DNA of 22,536 nucleotides. Source: a virus. How positions within the stretch are numbered: the first letter of the stretch is position 1; each line of letters starts with the position of its first letter. Made by a program: the position numbers and the translations under genes. The notes below the pieces were generated by a model, which was given only the letters and a program-made list of their open reading frames with translations, was not told where the DNA came from and ran no database searches. Below, piece after piece: positions 6,881 to 14,449 of this stretch. The DNA is taken from the IMG/VR virus record IMGVR_UViG_3300032208_000071, positions 1 through 22,536 of that record, one strand, 5' to 3'.

Positions 6881-8160
6881 CAGTGCACCTCTGCCCAGTT
6901 GTTCCCGATTTTGGCTTCTGCTGCGATTGGGATTCTAAGTTTGTAGAACTCGCCAGCCGCTGCAGCGCTGTATACCAGGGATGTTGATAAATCTTCTGCA
7001 TGTTGTGGATCGCACTCAAACTGTAGTTCGTCATGAACGAACGCTAGCTGAGAGCAGCATAGTTGTGTGTTGTCAATTGTTTCTTGGTTTATAACTAGCC
7101 ATCTTTTCGCAAGCGCAGCAGCTGACCCTTGGAGTAAGAAGTTAAGGGCTTTGTGAGATGAGTCGAGCGGTACTCGGCGACCGTCAATTGCCTTAACAAA
7201 GCCTCGATCACCCGCAGCTTTAACAGCAGCAAGGAGCGAATCAAGACCAGGAATCGCCTCAACATACGCATCGCGAATCTCTTTACCTTTGGATTTAGCT
7301 CTAGATGTGCTGAGAGATGAGTCATAACTGAGTCCAATCTTTTCGTTGCCTGCCCCATACAGGAAGGCATAGGTTACGGTCTTTACAAGTTTCCTTGAGA
7401 TACCGATCTTGTCAGCGTTTACTTGGTGGATGTCTCCGTTGAGAAGGATGTCGGCGTATCTACCACCGTCGTAACGGGCGAGATAGTGTGCCAACATGCG
7501 AAGCTCAATGCCAGCAAGATCAGCACCGACCATAACTTGACCCGGAGTTGGTACAAATAGTTGTCTAAATCTTGAGTCACTCGGTACCTGGGCTAGGTTG
7601 GGATTCTTGTGCGACATACGGAACGTAGCACACCCAACAGAACAATGGTGGTGGACTCGGCTAGCAGTCGTACACAGCTTCAGCCATGCGTTCGTGCCTT
7701 CCGAGATCATCCCCAACTTCTTCGTAATATCGAGACACTTCGCGAAGTCCCCTGCAATCGTAATCCCACCGGAGGCAATCTCCATCAATATGGTCTCGTC
7801 GATAACAGGTTTCCCAGTAGTTGTCAACTGGGTCGGCTTCCAGCCATAGAATGTGGAAAGGATCCATGCAATATGATCTCGCGATGTGGGATTCAGCTCT
7901 TTAAGCCGGGTTGACGGGCAGCCTTGAAAGTATCCTTGTACTTTGTTATTTCTTTTAGGATTGAACGTCGAGCCTTCGACGAAAGGATGCCTGTCTCGTA
8001 ATACTTTCTTAGTTTCTTCCAGCTCTTTTTGGAGAGCCGATGCAAGCTGCCATGCAGCGCGTTCATTAAAATACCATCCATGTAGCTCCTGCTTAGTCAT
8101 AAGGTGTGCGACTCGGTGCTCTAACGCAACCCAGTCAGGTAAGGGCGGAAGTGTTGGCAT
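6880..8160 (-). CDS. DNA polymerase, polymerase domain (PolA/T7 gp5-like), separate chain
   Basis: A 426-residue polymerase half. Motif A is GADLAGIELRMLAHY near residues 212-226 (Asp214 catalytic). Motif B/O-helix is RKLVKTVTYAFLYGAG near 256-271, with Tyr264 at the position of T7 Tyr526 and E. coli Phe762. Motif C is FVHDELQFE near 374-382 (Asp377). T7 gp5 is one chain of 704 residues; here exonuclease and polymerase lie in two frames overlapping by 40 bp. The polymerase ATG at 8160 lies inside the exonuclease gene. In this frame a stop codon sits at 8166-8164, so any fusion by frameshift must occur downstream of it. Translational reinitiation is the simplest reading. Confidence 0.92.
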   Translation of the reverse strand: MPTLPPLPDWVALEHRVAHLMTKQELHGWYFNERAAWQLASALQKELEETKKVLRDRHPFVEGSTFNPKRNNKVQGYFQGCPSTRLKELNPTSRDHIAWILSTFYGWKPTQLTTTGKPVIDETILMEIASGGITIAGDFAKCLDITKKLGMISEGTNAWLKLCTTASRVHHHCSVGCATFRMSHKNPNLAQVPSDSRFRQLFVPTPGQVMVGADLAGIELRMLAHYLARYDGGRYADILLNGDIHQVNADKIGISRKLVKTVTYAFLYGAGNEKIGLSYDSSLSTSRAKSKGKEIRDAYVEAIPGLDSLLAAVKAAGDRGFVKAIDGRRVPLDSSHKALNFLLQGSAAALAKRWLVINQETIDNTQLCCSQLAFVHDELQFECDPQHAEDLSTSLVYSAAAAGEFYKLRIPIAAEAKIGNNWAEVH

Positions 8161-8636
8161 AATTTAACAGTGACGTTTACATCCTGTACACAATAGTCTT
8201 CCATCTCTTGGCTCCACTCCTTCCAGTCAGTATCCTTAGCAAAGCCACCTTTGTACTCACCCAGCCTGTAGCCATAGGACTCCAACGAGTGGCGACCATA
8301 CAGCTGCAATGGCATGTGTTTCCATTGGTGCTTCTTGTCTAAGCCTAGCATGTCAGGATGGTATAGCCTGCTCAGCAAAAGGGTGTCAATCACCTCACCT
8401 TGCGGATCAAAGAAACCAAAGATCTTTTTGATACAGGGTATATCGAAAGATATGATATTGTGTCCGGCTATTCGATCTGCTTCTTCCAGCCTTGTAACAC
8501 CTGCAGAGATGGGCGGCTGAGTGCCGCTGTCATTGTATGCAAGCGTCTCATCTGTCTCAGTATCGTGGATTGCAAGGCAATGTATGTGGGTAAAATCATT
8601 TAGAAGGCCGTCGGTCTCCAGGTCGAATACCAGCAT
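8121..8636 (-). CDS. DNA polymerase 3'-5' proofreading exonuclease domain, separate chain
   Basis: A 171-residue DnaQ-like exonuclease matching the N-terminal domain of T7 gp5. Exo I is FDLETDGLL (Asp5, Glu7), Exo II is GHNIISFDIP (Asp85 region) and Exo III is MEDYCVQDVNVT near 146-157. Between them, DTLLLSRLYHPD and RHSLESYGYRLGEYKGG align with T7 gp5 segments. It removes misincorporated nucleotides from the 3' end. The frame ends LTGLR-stop while the polymerase chain begins in the next frame 40 bp earlier. Either the two chains associate, or a single-base change or error broke one gene. Confidence 0.88.
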   Translation of the reverse strand: MLVFDLETDGLLNDFTHIHCLAIHDTETDETLAYNDSGTQPPISAGVTRLEEADRIAGHNIISFDIPCIKKIFGFFDPQGEVIDTLLLSRLYHPDMLGLDKKHQWKHMPLQLYGRHSLESYGYRLGEYKGGFAKDTDWKEWSQEMEDYCVQDVNVTVKLCQHFRPYLTGLR

Positions 8637-8766
8637 TTTTCCAGTGGTAGGTTTTATCTACGAACTGTGCTTTTTTAACTGCTTCAGCCGTAGGTGGATT
8701 AGGTTTGCGAAGGTCAAGCACCGTGCTAGAAATCGGTAGACGGGTTGAAATCGGGTTCAGCTTCAT
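8596..8766 (-). CDS. Small basic protein between helicase and DNA polymerase (56 aa)
   Basis: The frame starts at ATG 8766 inside the end of the primase-helicase gene and ends at 8596 inside the start of the exonuclease gene, filling an otherwise empty gap of about 90 bp. It begins MKLNPISTRLPISSTVLD, has a Pro-rich middle (RKPNPPTAEA) and ends with a basic segment YHWKNAGIRPGDRRPSK. No known motif is visible. A gene here makes sense of the spacing, and short proteins between helicase and polymerase are usual in T7-like phages. Function is unknown. Confidence 0.55.
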   Translation of the reverse strand: MKLNPISTRLPISSTVLDLRKPNPPTAEAVKKAQFVDKTYHWKNAGIRPGDRRPSK

Positions 8767-10336
8767 GTTCAGTAAATTTACAGGTGTCAAGGTCATAAGT
8801 CAACTGTCCAGCCACGCCTGTTTCGCCAGAGTATCTATTCTTGAGGACTCTAATAGTTGTAGCAGCGTGTTCAGGTCCACTTTGTTGATCCCTTTCGAGT
8901 GCGATAACTCCGTCAGAAAGTTGAGCAATGCTCGCACTTCCTCTAAGTTGTCCAATCGTAACTCTTGCGCCTTCTTCATGGTTATGATCTGATTGTGTGC
9001 GGCGTAAGTGTGAGACAAGGAACAAGGCAATGCCTGTCCGTTCGACCAGTGACCGTAGCTTGGTCATGGTCTGGTCAATCATCCGCCGCTCTTCACCTTC
9101 AAGACCGCTAAGAAGGATAGACAAATGATCCAGAAAAACAATACGGCAATCGAGTCCGCTTGCCAAATACTCAATGCGATTATAGATAACATCAGGATCA
9201 TAGCTACCAAAACCATCATACAAATAGAGATTCCAAGTAGCCATTGTCCTGCCATATGCATCTTGTAGCGACGCCTTCTCGTGCTCTCCGATATGGAATG
9301 GTTTGCCACAAGCAACGCTCATCAAGCCCAGAGCTGTTCGTCTGTTGCTTTCTTCAAGCGCCAGGTAACCAACCCGTTCGCCCCTTTGTAGGAAGTGAGT
9401 GCAAAGTTCTCGACAGAAGCTGGACTTGCCTGCGCCAGTCGCTGCAGTAATAGTGACAAGCTCACCGTATCTAACACCGTGAGTGATTCGTTGGAGTCCC
9501 GCAAATGGGTATTCATGGTCGCAAGGTTTGGAAGGTTTGGTAACTAAGTCTAGCAGAGTTTTGCCATCGACAATGCCGTCTGGTCGGTACAACACATGGT
9601 CATAGTTACAGACGGCTCGCACTGCCTCCGAATCACCCGCTTGTAGTGCCTCTGAGGCATCCTTGTAGTCCTCTAGAGCGCCGATGAAAACCTTGCCAGG
9701 GGGTAAGACCCCAGCGCAGTCAGTCGCGGCCTTCTGGCCGGGCTCATCGTTGTCAAAGAATAGGACAATCTTGTCGTAATGGTTTATCCATTCATAATGA
9801 TTTTGGATTGCTTTCTTTGCTGCCGGTGCTCCGTTAGGAATCGAGACAACATCCCAGTTGGGTTGTGCCTCCCATACAGACAGGCAATCCATCTCGCCTT
9901 CAGTGATGACGAGCTTCTTTGTTTTGTTGGTTGTCTTGTGCCTGAACAGCTGCATGCCGAACAGGGTGTTGACCTTACCCTCGCACGTAAACGTCTTGTC
10001 TTTGCCTTTTACCTTGGCTCCAAGAAGTGTACCAGAGCTGTCATAATAATAGAAGCGTAGTAGTTCTCCGTCTCGGTAGACCTTGAACTTCTCGCATGTT
10101 TGCTCAGAGATTCCTCGCTTCTGCAGCCGTCCGGCTGATCCTCGTAGCTGAACATTGGTGGTCATTGTGTGGTGGTGGTTAGTAGTGCCGTCACCATGAA
10201 CATAGTGGTGACAGACAAAACAAAAAGTGTGGCCGTCAGAGTACAGAGAATTGCCATCTGACGAGCCACAGTTTGGGCAAGGTTCATGCCTTACAAACTC
10301 ACTTTCAAGTGAGCCATTCGATAGGGATGGTAGCAT
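8726..10336 (-). CDS. Primase-helicase, T7 gp4-like
   Basis: A 536-residue bifunctional replication protein (T7 gp4 is 566). The N-terminal zinc site is CPNC at 20-23 and CFVC at 39-42, reading primase signals. The TOPRIM primase core follows with ITEGEMDCLS near 144-153 and LFFDNDEPGQ near 192-201. The hexameric helicase domain has Walker A TAATGAGKSS at 297-306, GYLALEES near 323-330, Walker B CRIVFLDHLS near 397-406 and HLRRTQ near 443-448 (motif H3). It unwinds DNA and makes primers at the fork. Start: ATG at 10336, with GGAG about 6 bases upstream. Confidence 0.95.
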   Translation of the reverse strand: MLPSLSNGSLESEFVRHEPCPNCGSSDGNSLYSDGHTFCFVCHHYVHGDGTTNHHHTMTTNVQLRGSAGRLQKRGISEQTCEKFKVYRDGELLRFYYYDSSGTLLGAKVKGKDKTFTCEGKVNTLFGMQLFRHKTTNKTKKLVITEGEMDCLSVWEAQPNWDVVSIPNGAPAAKKAIQNHYEWINHYDKIVLFFDNDEPGQKAATDCAGVLPPGKVFIGALEDYKDASEALQAGDSEAVRAVCNYDHVLYRPDGIVDGKTLLDLVTKPSKPCDHEYPFAGLQRITHGVRYGELVTITAATGAGKSSFCRELCTHFLQRGERVGYLALEESNRRTALGLMSVACGKPFHIGEHEKASLQDAYGRTMATWNLYLYDGFGSYDPDVIYNRIEYLASGLDCRIVFLDHLSILLSGLEGEERRMIDQTMTKLRSLVERTGIALFLVSHLRRTQSDHNHEEGARVTIGQLRGSASIAQLSDGVIALERDQQSGPEHAATTIRVLKNRYSGETGVAGQLTYDLDTCKFTEHEAEPDFNPSTDF

Positions 10337-10658
10337 AGGAGCTCCATTTTATGCCGTGGCGCTCGCACCATTGGGCATAGGTGGTTTTAGATTTCTTAGA
10401 TATTGTATTGTAAGGGGCTTGAAAGACCATACGGAGGTCAACCAGAGGGTTTTGTTTGATCACCTCCAATACCTTCTTACGGTCTTTCGCGTCCCAATAA
10501 CCCTTAGTTTCTAACCAGATACCATTAGGCAGGCAGAAGTCAGGGGTGTACGTGTGCTGAATGACATAAGGAATCTTAGTGCTTTCGTACTCGTACGTTA
10601 CACCAAGATTGGTGAGCAGGTCAGCAACCCGTTCCTCCAACTTTGATCTGAATGCCAT
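10305..10658 (-). CDS. Endonuclease I (Holliday junction resolvase), T7 gp3-like
   Basis: A 117-residue nuclease from ATG at 10658 (MAFRSKLEERVADLL). The T7 gp3 pattern is clear: Glu in SKLEERV, YTPDFCLPNG (Asp equivalent to T7 Asp55) and LETKGYWDAKDRKK (Glu and Lys equivalent to T7 Glu65 and Lys67). The C-terminus reads WCERHGIKWSSYATIPIEWL, also like T7. The enzyme dimerises, resolves branched DNA and helps break down host DNA. The ATG overlaps the preceding TGA (TGATG); an in-frame GTG two codons earlier is less likely. It overlaps the primase-helicase start by 32 bp. Confidence 0.95.
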   Translation of the reverse strand: MAFRSKLEERVADLLTNLGVTYEYESTKIPYVIQHTYTPDFCLPNGIWLETKGYWDAKDRKKVLEVIKQNPLVDLRMVFQAPYNTISKKSKTTYAQWCERHGIKWSSYATIPIEWLT

Positions 10659-10849
10659 CAGCACTCATCTTCAATAAGCCCCTCAACGATCTGCTCTACC
10701 ACGTCAGTAACAGCGCGGCTCATCTCGTAACGGAAATCCGACTTATCTTTCTTGTGTCGGGTGACAGTAATGGTAGGCAGCTCAATGGTGAGCCGGCACT
10801 CCCAGAGACCAAGCTCTGAGTCTTTAGTGATTACAACATCAGAAGTCAT
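10658..10849 (-). CDS. Small conserved-looking protein between ssb and endonuclease I (63 aa)
   Basis: Starts at ATG 10849 with a good Shine-Dalgarno (GAAGGAG) about six bases upstream, formed within the last codons of the single-strand binding protein gene. The protein begins MTSDVVITKDSELGLWECR, has a beta-rich segment LTIELPTITVTRHKK and a helical acidic end VEQIVEGLIEDEC. A longer in-frame start at 10936 would lie deep inside the previous gene. I recognise no domain. Position suggests a replication or DNA metabolism accessory role, which is inference. Confidence 0.75.
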   Translation of the reverse strand: MTSDVVITKDSELGLWECRLTIELPTITVTRHKKDKSDFRYEMSRAVTDVVEQIVEGLIEDEC

Positions 10850-11411
10850 CGTCTGCTCCTTCGGTGGTGGTGGTTGGGGTGATGTTTGGGTCTCCTGCTT
10901 TGAAACCCTGTGTTTTGCCAAAAAGTTCTGCAACATCGCTATCGCTCAGGTCGCCAGTGTCAACACCAGCAGCACTACTCAGAGCAACAATCTGAATGCC
11001 TACGCATTTCAGTGAGGTGCCATAGGTGACATTATCTTTGAGAATGTACGGCTTTTGGTAAAAAGCAATCTTGACTTTAGATCCACTGTAGAGAGGCGTA
11101 TCTATATCTGTAACAGGTGAACCTTCAGTATCTACAACAGGTGGTTTAGTCTCTTCATTCCAAGAGAGTTTTGTTTTGTATTTACCCTCAGACACTTCTT
11201 CCCAAGGTGCAAGCTTAAGAACGGATCGCTTTGGGTTCTTTAGTTTTGATTCAGCCCATTTAAGGGTTTCAACTCGATCATCTTCAAGTTGTTCTACTAA
11301 CTCTGTATCTAGAATAACAGAAATTGAATAGCCAAACTTGGAAGGCTTCAGCACAGCCTGATAACCCTCCAGGACTACAGGCTCTTTAGTGACGAAGGTG
11401 GTTCGTGCCAT
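10839..11411 (-). CDS. Single-stranded DNA-binding protein, T7 gp2.5-like
   Basis: A 190-residue protein from ATG 11411. It has a beta-rich OB-fold-like body (for example GYSISVILDTELVEQL and KVKIAFYQKPYILKDN) and a flexible acidic tail ending GADDDF; an acidic C-terminus ending in an aromatic residue is the hallmark of T7 gp2.5, which uses it to contact DNA polymerase and helicase. It coats exposed single strands and promotes annealing. The ATG overlaps the RNA polymerase TAA (TAATG) and has no Shine-Dalgarno, the bases just upstream being a run of eight T, so coupling to the polymerase gene seems likely. Confidence 0.85.
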   Translation of the reverse strand: MARTTFVTKEPVVLEGYQAVLKPSKFGYSISVILDTELVEQLEDDRVETLKWAESKLKNPKRSVLKLAPWEEVSEGKYKTKLSWNEETKPPVVDTEGSPVTDIDTPLYSGSKVKIAFYQKPYILKDNVTYGTSLKCVGIQIVALSSAAGVDTGDLSDSDVAELFGKTQGFKAGDPNITPTTTTEGADDDF

Positions 11412-13753
11412 TAACAAAAAAAATAGGTTGATTCAATCACCGATGACGGTTCAAGGTCACCGATGATCGGTGGTTTGGTTGTTGCGCCGACTTGCTCGGC
11501 CCATTCATTCAGATAGTCATGCTCCGCAAAAAGGTGCATGTAAGTTTCTCGTACGATTGCTGACAAAATAGACATATCACTACTGCGGCATAGAACCGAG
11601 TCGTGTATGAGGGCCAGCGGAGCGTCAAAGCGGAGCGCAGATATGTGGAGTAGACTAGCATCAAGTGAGTGGATAAGGTTGGGTGCGGTTGCGTTCTTGT
11701 GATGTAATAGATCTACTTCTTCTGACGCGCCAACTGCAACTGATACTTTTTTAACACGACCCAGAAGTTTAAGTTGTACTTCTTCTACCGTTGGTTTCAT
11801 CAGCCGTTGGGTGACTGTGAAGCCTGATGGTGTAGTCCATGTAAGTTCAGTTGCACCTGCTTTGATCAGCTCAGCAACAGTGGACTCAATCCACTTCATG
11901 ACAGCCATAGGACCAGGAACGACCTCATCCATAGCCTGACGCACAGCAGAGACAACCTGGGTTAGTACCTCATTGTGTACCTCCACGTTCTTCTCTGCCA
12001 GTGCATCCCTAATATAGCCACGATTGCTGAAGGGCTTCGCATTGTAAGGAACTGTCATAACTGTACGTTTCGTACATTTTCTGTCCCAGACATCATGAAG
12101 ACACTCAGGTATGTTTGGCTTACTAGCGTCTGCAATCACCTTGTAGGCGTCTTGTGGTTTGTCACTAGGGATGACATTAACAAGCTTAGCCGTTGATGCA
12201 TCTCGTGCAAGCCCAGCCAGGATTTGCAGACCAGAGCAGGTCGCATCCACAGCAATAGGCAGACCAGTGTAATGACGATTACAAGAAATGACACAAGCAT
12301 AGTACTCCTCACATGCAGCTAGGAACTGAAACGGTTCGTCCGCTACTTCCCATTCATGTAAGTTACCAATGGGATCTGTAGCTATCTTTTCTATCAGTGT
12401 GTGATTGTTCTCTACCCACGAGATACGTTCTTTGATGGGTGACTTGTCGAGTCCGTATTGTGTAGCGACATGGAACTTAAGCCAGTCAACTGCTACTTCA
12501 TCGACAAAACTCTCAACATAGAATCTCAATAGTGACTTACCGAAGTCAGTATCTTGTGGTGTGAGAAATGCAGACACAGGGTATGTCCTCCCACGATAGT
12601 CATAAGACCATGGTAGATAGAACTTATCATAGACCTCAAACCTACGCACACATTCCATTGTCATGCGTGTCCTTACACACTTTTGTGTCTGGATACGGTT
12701 GTGGTTCTCTACATCCCTGCGTCTACGTTTATACTCACGTTTAGCTTCTTCATTTGTGTCAATGTCAAGTGGTTTGTTTGGTAGTTCTTGGATGTCTGTT
12801 TCTGGTATGAATTTACCAACAGTACGTCCCTTCTTTTCCAGTTGTTTTGCGACATCAACAACAAATCTATTCAGGGTGAAAGCCGTTTGCTGAATCTTGT
12901 TCAGGAACCGGTAGGTGGTTTCCCCCTGTATAAGTGGGGACCCTCGCCGAACCATGTCATGTTCACGCATAACCTCGTTGGAAAGGTAGCCACCAGCTGT
13001 GTCTTCTGTCCAGTCATTTGGTGGAATCAACATAGGCCACGTCAAGAATGCGTGGTCTTGTAACTCCTTAAACAACTGCTGCTTTGCGTCTGCAAAATAT
13101 GCGGTCGGTATCAGATAAGTAGTGGTTTTCTTATTGGTACGCATGATAACCGTTTCAAATAGGTTAGGCTCTTGCCTCAGGATGCAGTCAAGCAACCAGT
13201 TGCCAAGCCTAACACGGATGATCGGTCCCCATTTCTTCCAATGGTATCCATTCCGCTCAAGCATGATGCGTGCATCCTTGTAGCGCTGCTGTGTGCCCGC
13301 TGCAGAGTGCCAGTACTTTTTGACCACGTAGTTCATCAAGCCAGGTGCAACACGCTCATAGTACCTGATCTGACACTCCTGTTCGATAGCAGTGCCGATT
13401 GATTTCTGAATGCTTACAAGTTTGTTAGCATCCTCAACAAGGCTGAACACTTTGTCAAACGTAACTTTGAGTGCAATACCCGCACAGGCAAGGTCTTCCA
13501 AGTCATTGAGATAGTTAATAATCTCAATAAAGTATTGACCGTTGCCACGTCCTAGCTTGTACTCACGCTCACGCTTGATCGTGTCACACACAGCTGGCAG
13601 GTAAGTGTTCATGAATGACTGAGAAGTCACAAGAGATGAAGCATACTCACGTGCCAATGCTTTGTCTTCTTGTTTACGAATCTTAGTGGCTCCTTGTGCT
13701 AGTGCATCACGCTCCAGCTGCCACTGCTTCTCGATCTCAGTCTCAGGAATCAT
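11411..13753 (-). CDS. Single-subunit DNA-directed RNA polymerase, T7 gp1-like
   Basis: A 780-residue T7-family RNA polymerase (T7 gp1 is 883). Catalytic Asp503 lies in AVDATCSGLQ (T7 Asp537); Lys562 and Tyr570 in CTKRTVMTVPYNAK (T7 Lys631, Tyr639); Asp718 in LALIHDSVLC (T7 Asp812). DYRGRTYPVSAFL at 385-397 is another family landmark. It transcribes middle and late phage genes from its own promoters. The C-terminus is YFFC rather than the T7 FAFA. Codons 270-277 contain a 24-bp element also found after the terminase gene, a candidate promoter. The ATG overlaps the TGA of a 39-codon gene upstream (ATGA). Confidence 0.96.
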   Translation of the reverse strand: MIPETEIEKQWQLERDALAQGATKIRKQEDKALAREYASSLVTSQSFMNTYLPAVCDTIKREREYKLGRGNGQYFIEIINYLNDLEDLACAGIALKVTFDKVFSLVEDANKLVSIQKSIGTAIEQECQIRYYERVAPGLMNYVVKKYWHSAAGTQQRYKDARIMLERNGYHWKKWGPIIRVRLGNWLLDCILRQEPNLFETVIMRTNKKTTTYLIPTAYFADAKQQLFKELQDHAFLTWPMLIPPNDWTEDTAGGYLSNEVMREHDMVRRGSPLIQGETTYRFLNKIQQTAFTLNRFVVDVAKQLEKKGRTVGKFIPETDIQELPNKPLDIDTNEEAKREYKRRRRDVENHNRIQTQKCVRTRMTMECVRRFEVYDKFYLPWSYDYRGRTYPVSAFLTPQDTDFGKSLLRFYVESFVDEVAVDWLKFHVATQYGLDKSPIKERISWVENNHTLIEKIATDPIGNLHEWEVADEPFQFLAACEEYYACVISCNRHYTGLPIAVDATCSGLQILAGLARDASTAKLVNVIPSDKPQDAYKVIADASKPNIPECLHDVWDRKCTKRTVMTVPYNAKPFSNRGYIRDALAEKNVEVHNEVLTQVVSAVRQAMDEVVPGPMAVMKWIESTVAELIKAGATELTWTTPSGFTVTQRLMKPTVEEVQLKLLGRVKKVSVAVGASEEVDLLHHKNATAPNLIHSLDASLLHISALRFDAPLALIHDSVLCRSSDMSILSAIVRETYMHLFAEHDYLNEWAEQVGATTKPPIIGDLEPSSVIESTYFFC
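11416..11445 (-). terminator. Weak terminator-like hairpin at the end of the RNA polymerase gene
   Basis: On the minus strand the last RNA polymerase codons read GGTGAT-TGA-ATCAACC, a six-pair stem with one bulged A, followed by TATTTTTTTT. A short stem plus a run of eight T looks like an intrinsic terminator, but the stem is weak and the T run is also needed to encode Tyr-Phe-Phe. It may attenuate transcription between RNA polymerase and ssb, or be chance. Confidence 0.25.
12921..12944 (-). promoter_or_regulatory. Candidate phage RNA polymerase promoter inside the polymerase gene
   Basis: On the minus strand this reads AGGGTCCCCACTTATACA, then G, then GGGGA. It matches 17737-17760 at 23 of 24 positions, 18 of them contiguous. 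The shape (ACTTATACA followed by a run of G and A) recalls T7-class promoters, where CACTATA precedes GGGAGA. It points towards ssb, endonuclease I and the replication genes. It lies inside codons for RGSPLIQGE of the polymerase, so it would start a transcript lacking a full polymerase gene. The repeat is seen; promoter function is inferred. Confidence 0.6.
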
Positions 13754-13869
13754 ACTTGATAGTCGTCGTCAAGGATTTGTTCAAACATGATATTGATCAG
13801 CTCATCCCTGTGTGGGTGTGCTTCAACATCTGCAATCAATTTACTAACAACAGGATGATCAGTCGTCAT
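13750..13869 (-). CDS. 39-residue protein directly upstream of RNA polymerase
   Basis: Starts at ATG 13869 (an adjacent in-frame ATG lies at 13872) inside the end of the preceding gene, and its TGA overlaps the polymerase ATG. It begins MTTDHPVVSKLIADVEAHP and ends with an acidic helix FEQILDDDYQV. No domain recognised. The double coupling suggests it serves at least to carry ribosomes into the polymerase gene. A longer reading from 13932 would lie wholly within the upstream gene and is less likely. Confidence 0.6.
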   Translation of the reverse strand: MTTDHPVVSKLIADVEAHPHRDELINIMFEQILDDDYQV

Positions 13870-14176
13870 CATCGTCAGCAAAGTCGTGGGGGACGAAGTG
13901 TACTGTGTCATGGGTGCAAATAGTAATATCATGGCCGCCTTTGTTAATTAACTCTGCGACCTTTCGTTGTGCGTAGTGTGTGCTTTTGTAGGTGAACTCT
14001 TTCACCTTACCTGTTTTTACCTCATCAGTGCGTATTACGCAACTAATTTGCTCAGGTAATTCCCAACCTCCCACCTTCCATTCCATGAAGTGATCAAACT
14101 CAATGCTGGGAAAGGCTATGGCTGGGCAGCTCTTAATCAGTTCCCATTTGTGTGGGAAGTATCTTTTGTTTGACAT
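13859..14176 (-). CDS. Early hypothetical protein with acidic tail (105 aa)
   Basis: From ATG 14176 the protein begins MSNKRYFPHKWELIKSC, continues with EFDHFMEWKVGGWELPEQI and a beta-rich part ISCVIRTDEVKTGKVKEFTYKS, and ends in five Asp. The phrase MEWKVGGWELP followed by CVIR and a late CTHD segment is something I associate with small cyanophage proteins near RNA polymerase, of unknown function. An in-frame ATG at 14227 would overlap the 59-codon gene more; no clear Shine-Dalgarno favours either. The acidic tail might mimic DNA or bind a host protein, which is speculation. Confidence 0.72.
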   Translation of the reverse strand: MSNKRYFPHKWELIKSCPAIAFPSIEFDHFMEWKVGGWELPEQISCVIRTDEVKTGKVKEFTYKSTHYAQRKVAELINKGGHDITICTHDTVHFVPHDFADDDDD

Positions 14177-14312
14177 AAGTTGGGATGATGTTCTTAAGGT
14201 TTTTGTCGAGGTTGAATGCGAGGTCAATCGCAGCCCAGGCTGCTTCCTCTAAGTCCTTAGCTAGAATGTAGCGTACATCACCATCAGTAAACTCCAGTTC
14301 GTATTCTGTCAT
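14133..14312 (-). CDS. Small early protein (59 aa)
   Basis: ATG 14312 overlaps the TGA of the previous gene (ATGA) and is preceded by AAGGACGCACC, a good Shine-Dalgarno. The protein begins MTEYELEFTDGDVRYILAKD, has a helical middle LEEAAWAAIDLAFNLDKNLK and ends PTQMGTD. It overlaps the following gene by 44 bp. I recognise no domain; the strand-then-helix layout suggests a compact fold. Short early genes like this in T7-like phages often inhibit or redirect host functions. Confidence 0.7.
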   Translation of the reverse strand: MTEYELEFTDGDVRYILAKDLEEAAWAAIDLAFNLDKNLKNIIPTYVKQKILPTQMGTD

Positions 14313-14449
14313 GGTGCGTCCTTGCGACTGTGAAAAGACCTACGATCGAGCAAAAAGACTAGGGAACAAAGCTGCTCCCTAGTCAATAACCCTCTCTCGT
14401 AGTCTTGTGTGAGTTGTTCAATCCTCCTTGTGATTGCGTCCGTGTCCAT
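14309..14449 (-). CDS. Small early protein overlapping a hairpin (46 aa)
   Basis: ATG 14449 to TGA 14309, overlapping the next ATG. The product begins MDTDAITRRIEQLTQDYERG and looks like two short helices followed by a basic end RRSFHSRKDAP. An AGGAGG motif lies inside the gene (codons 8-9), not before the start. The sequence for residues 21-33 also forms a perfect 9-bp hairpin followed by TTTTT. Amphipathic helix pattern and ATGA coupling support translation, but the hairpin may be the selected element instead. Function unknown. Confidence 0.55.
   Translation of the reverse strand: MDTDAITRRIEQLTQDYERGLLTREQLCSLVFLLDRRSFHSRKDAP
14352..14384 (-). terminator. Rho-independent terminator before the RNA polymerase genes
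   Basis: On the minus strand a perfect nine-pair stem, GACTAGGGA and TCCCTAGTC with a ten-base loop, is followed at once by TTTTT. This is the standard form of an intrinsic terminator for host RNA polymerase. It would reduce read-through from the early genes into the RNA polymerase region. It overlaps a 46-codon frame, so both roles may compete. Confidence 0.6.

Noticed and set aside
7609-7914. Plus-strand frames opposite DNA polymerase
   Set aside because: They lie opposite conserved polymerase motifs, with no ribosome site and no neighbours on that strand.
8121-8163. Programmed frameshift site in the polymerase overlap
   Set aside because: No X-XXY-YYZ slippery heptamer is present in the permitted interval; separate initiation or an indel explains it better.
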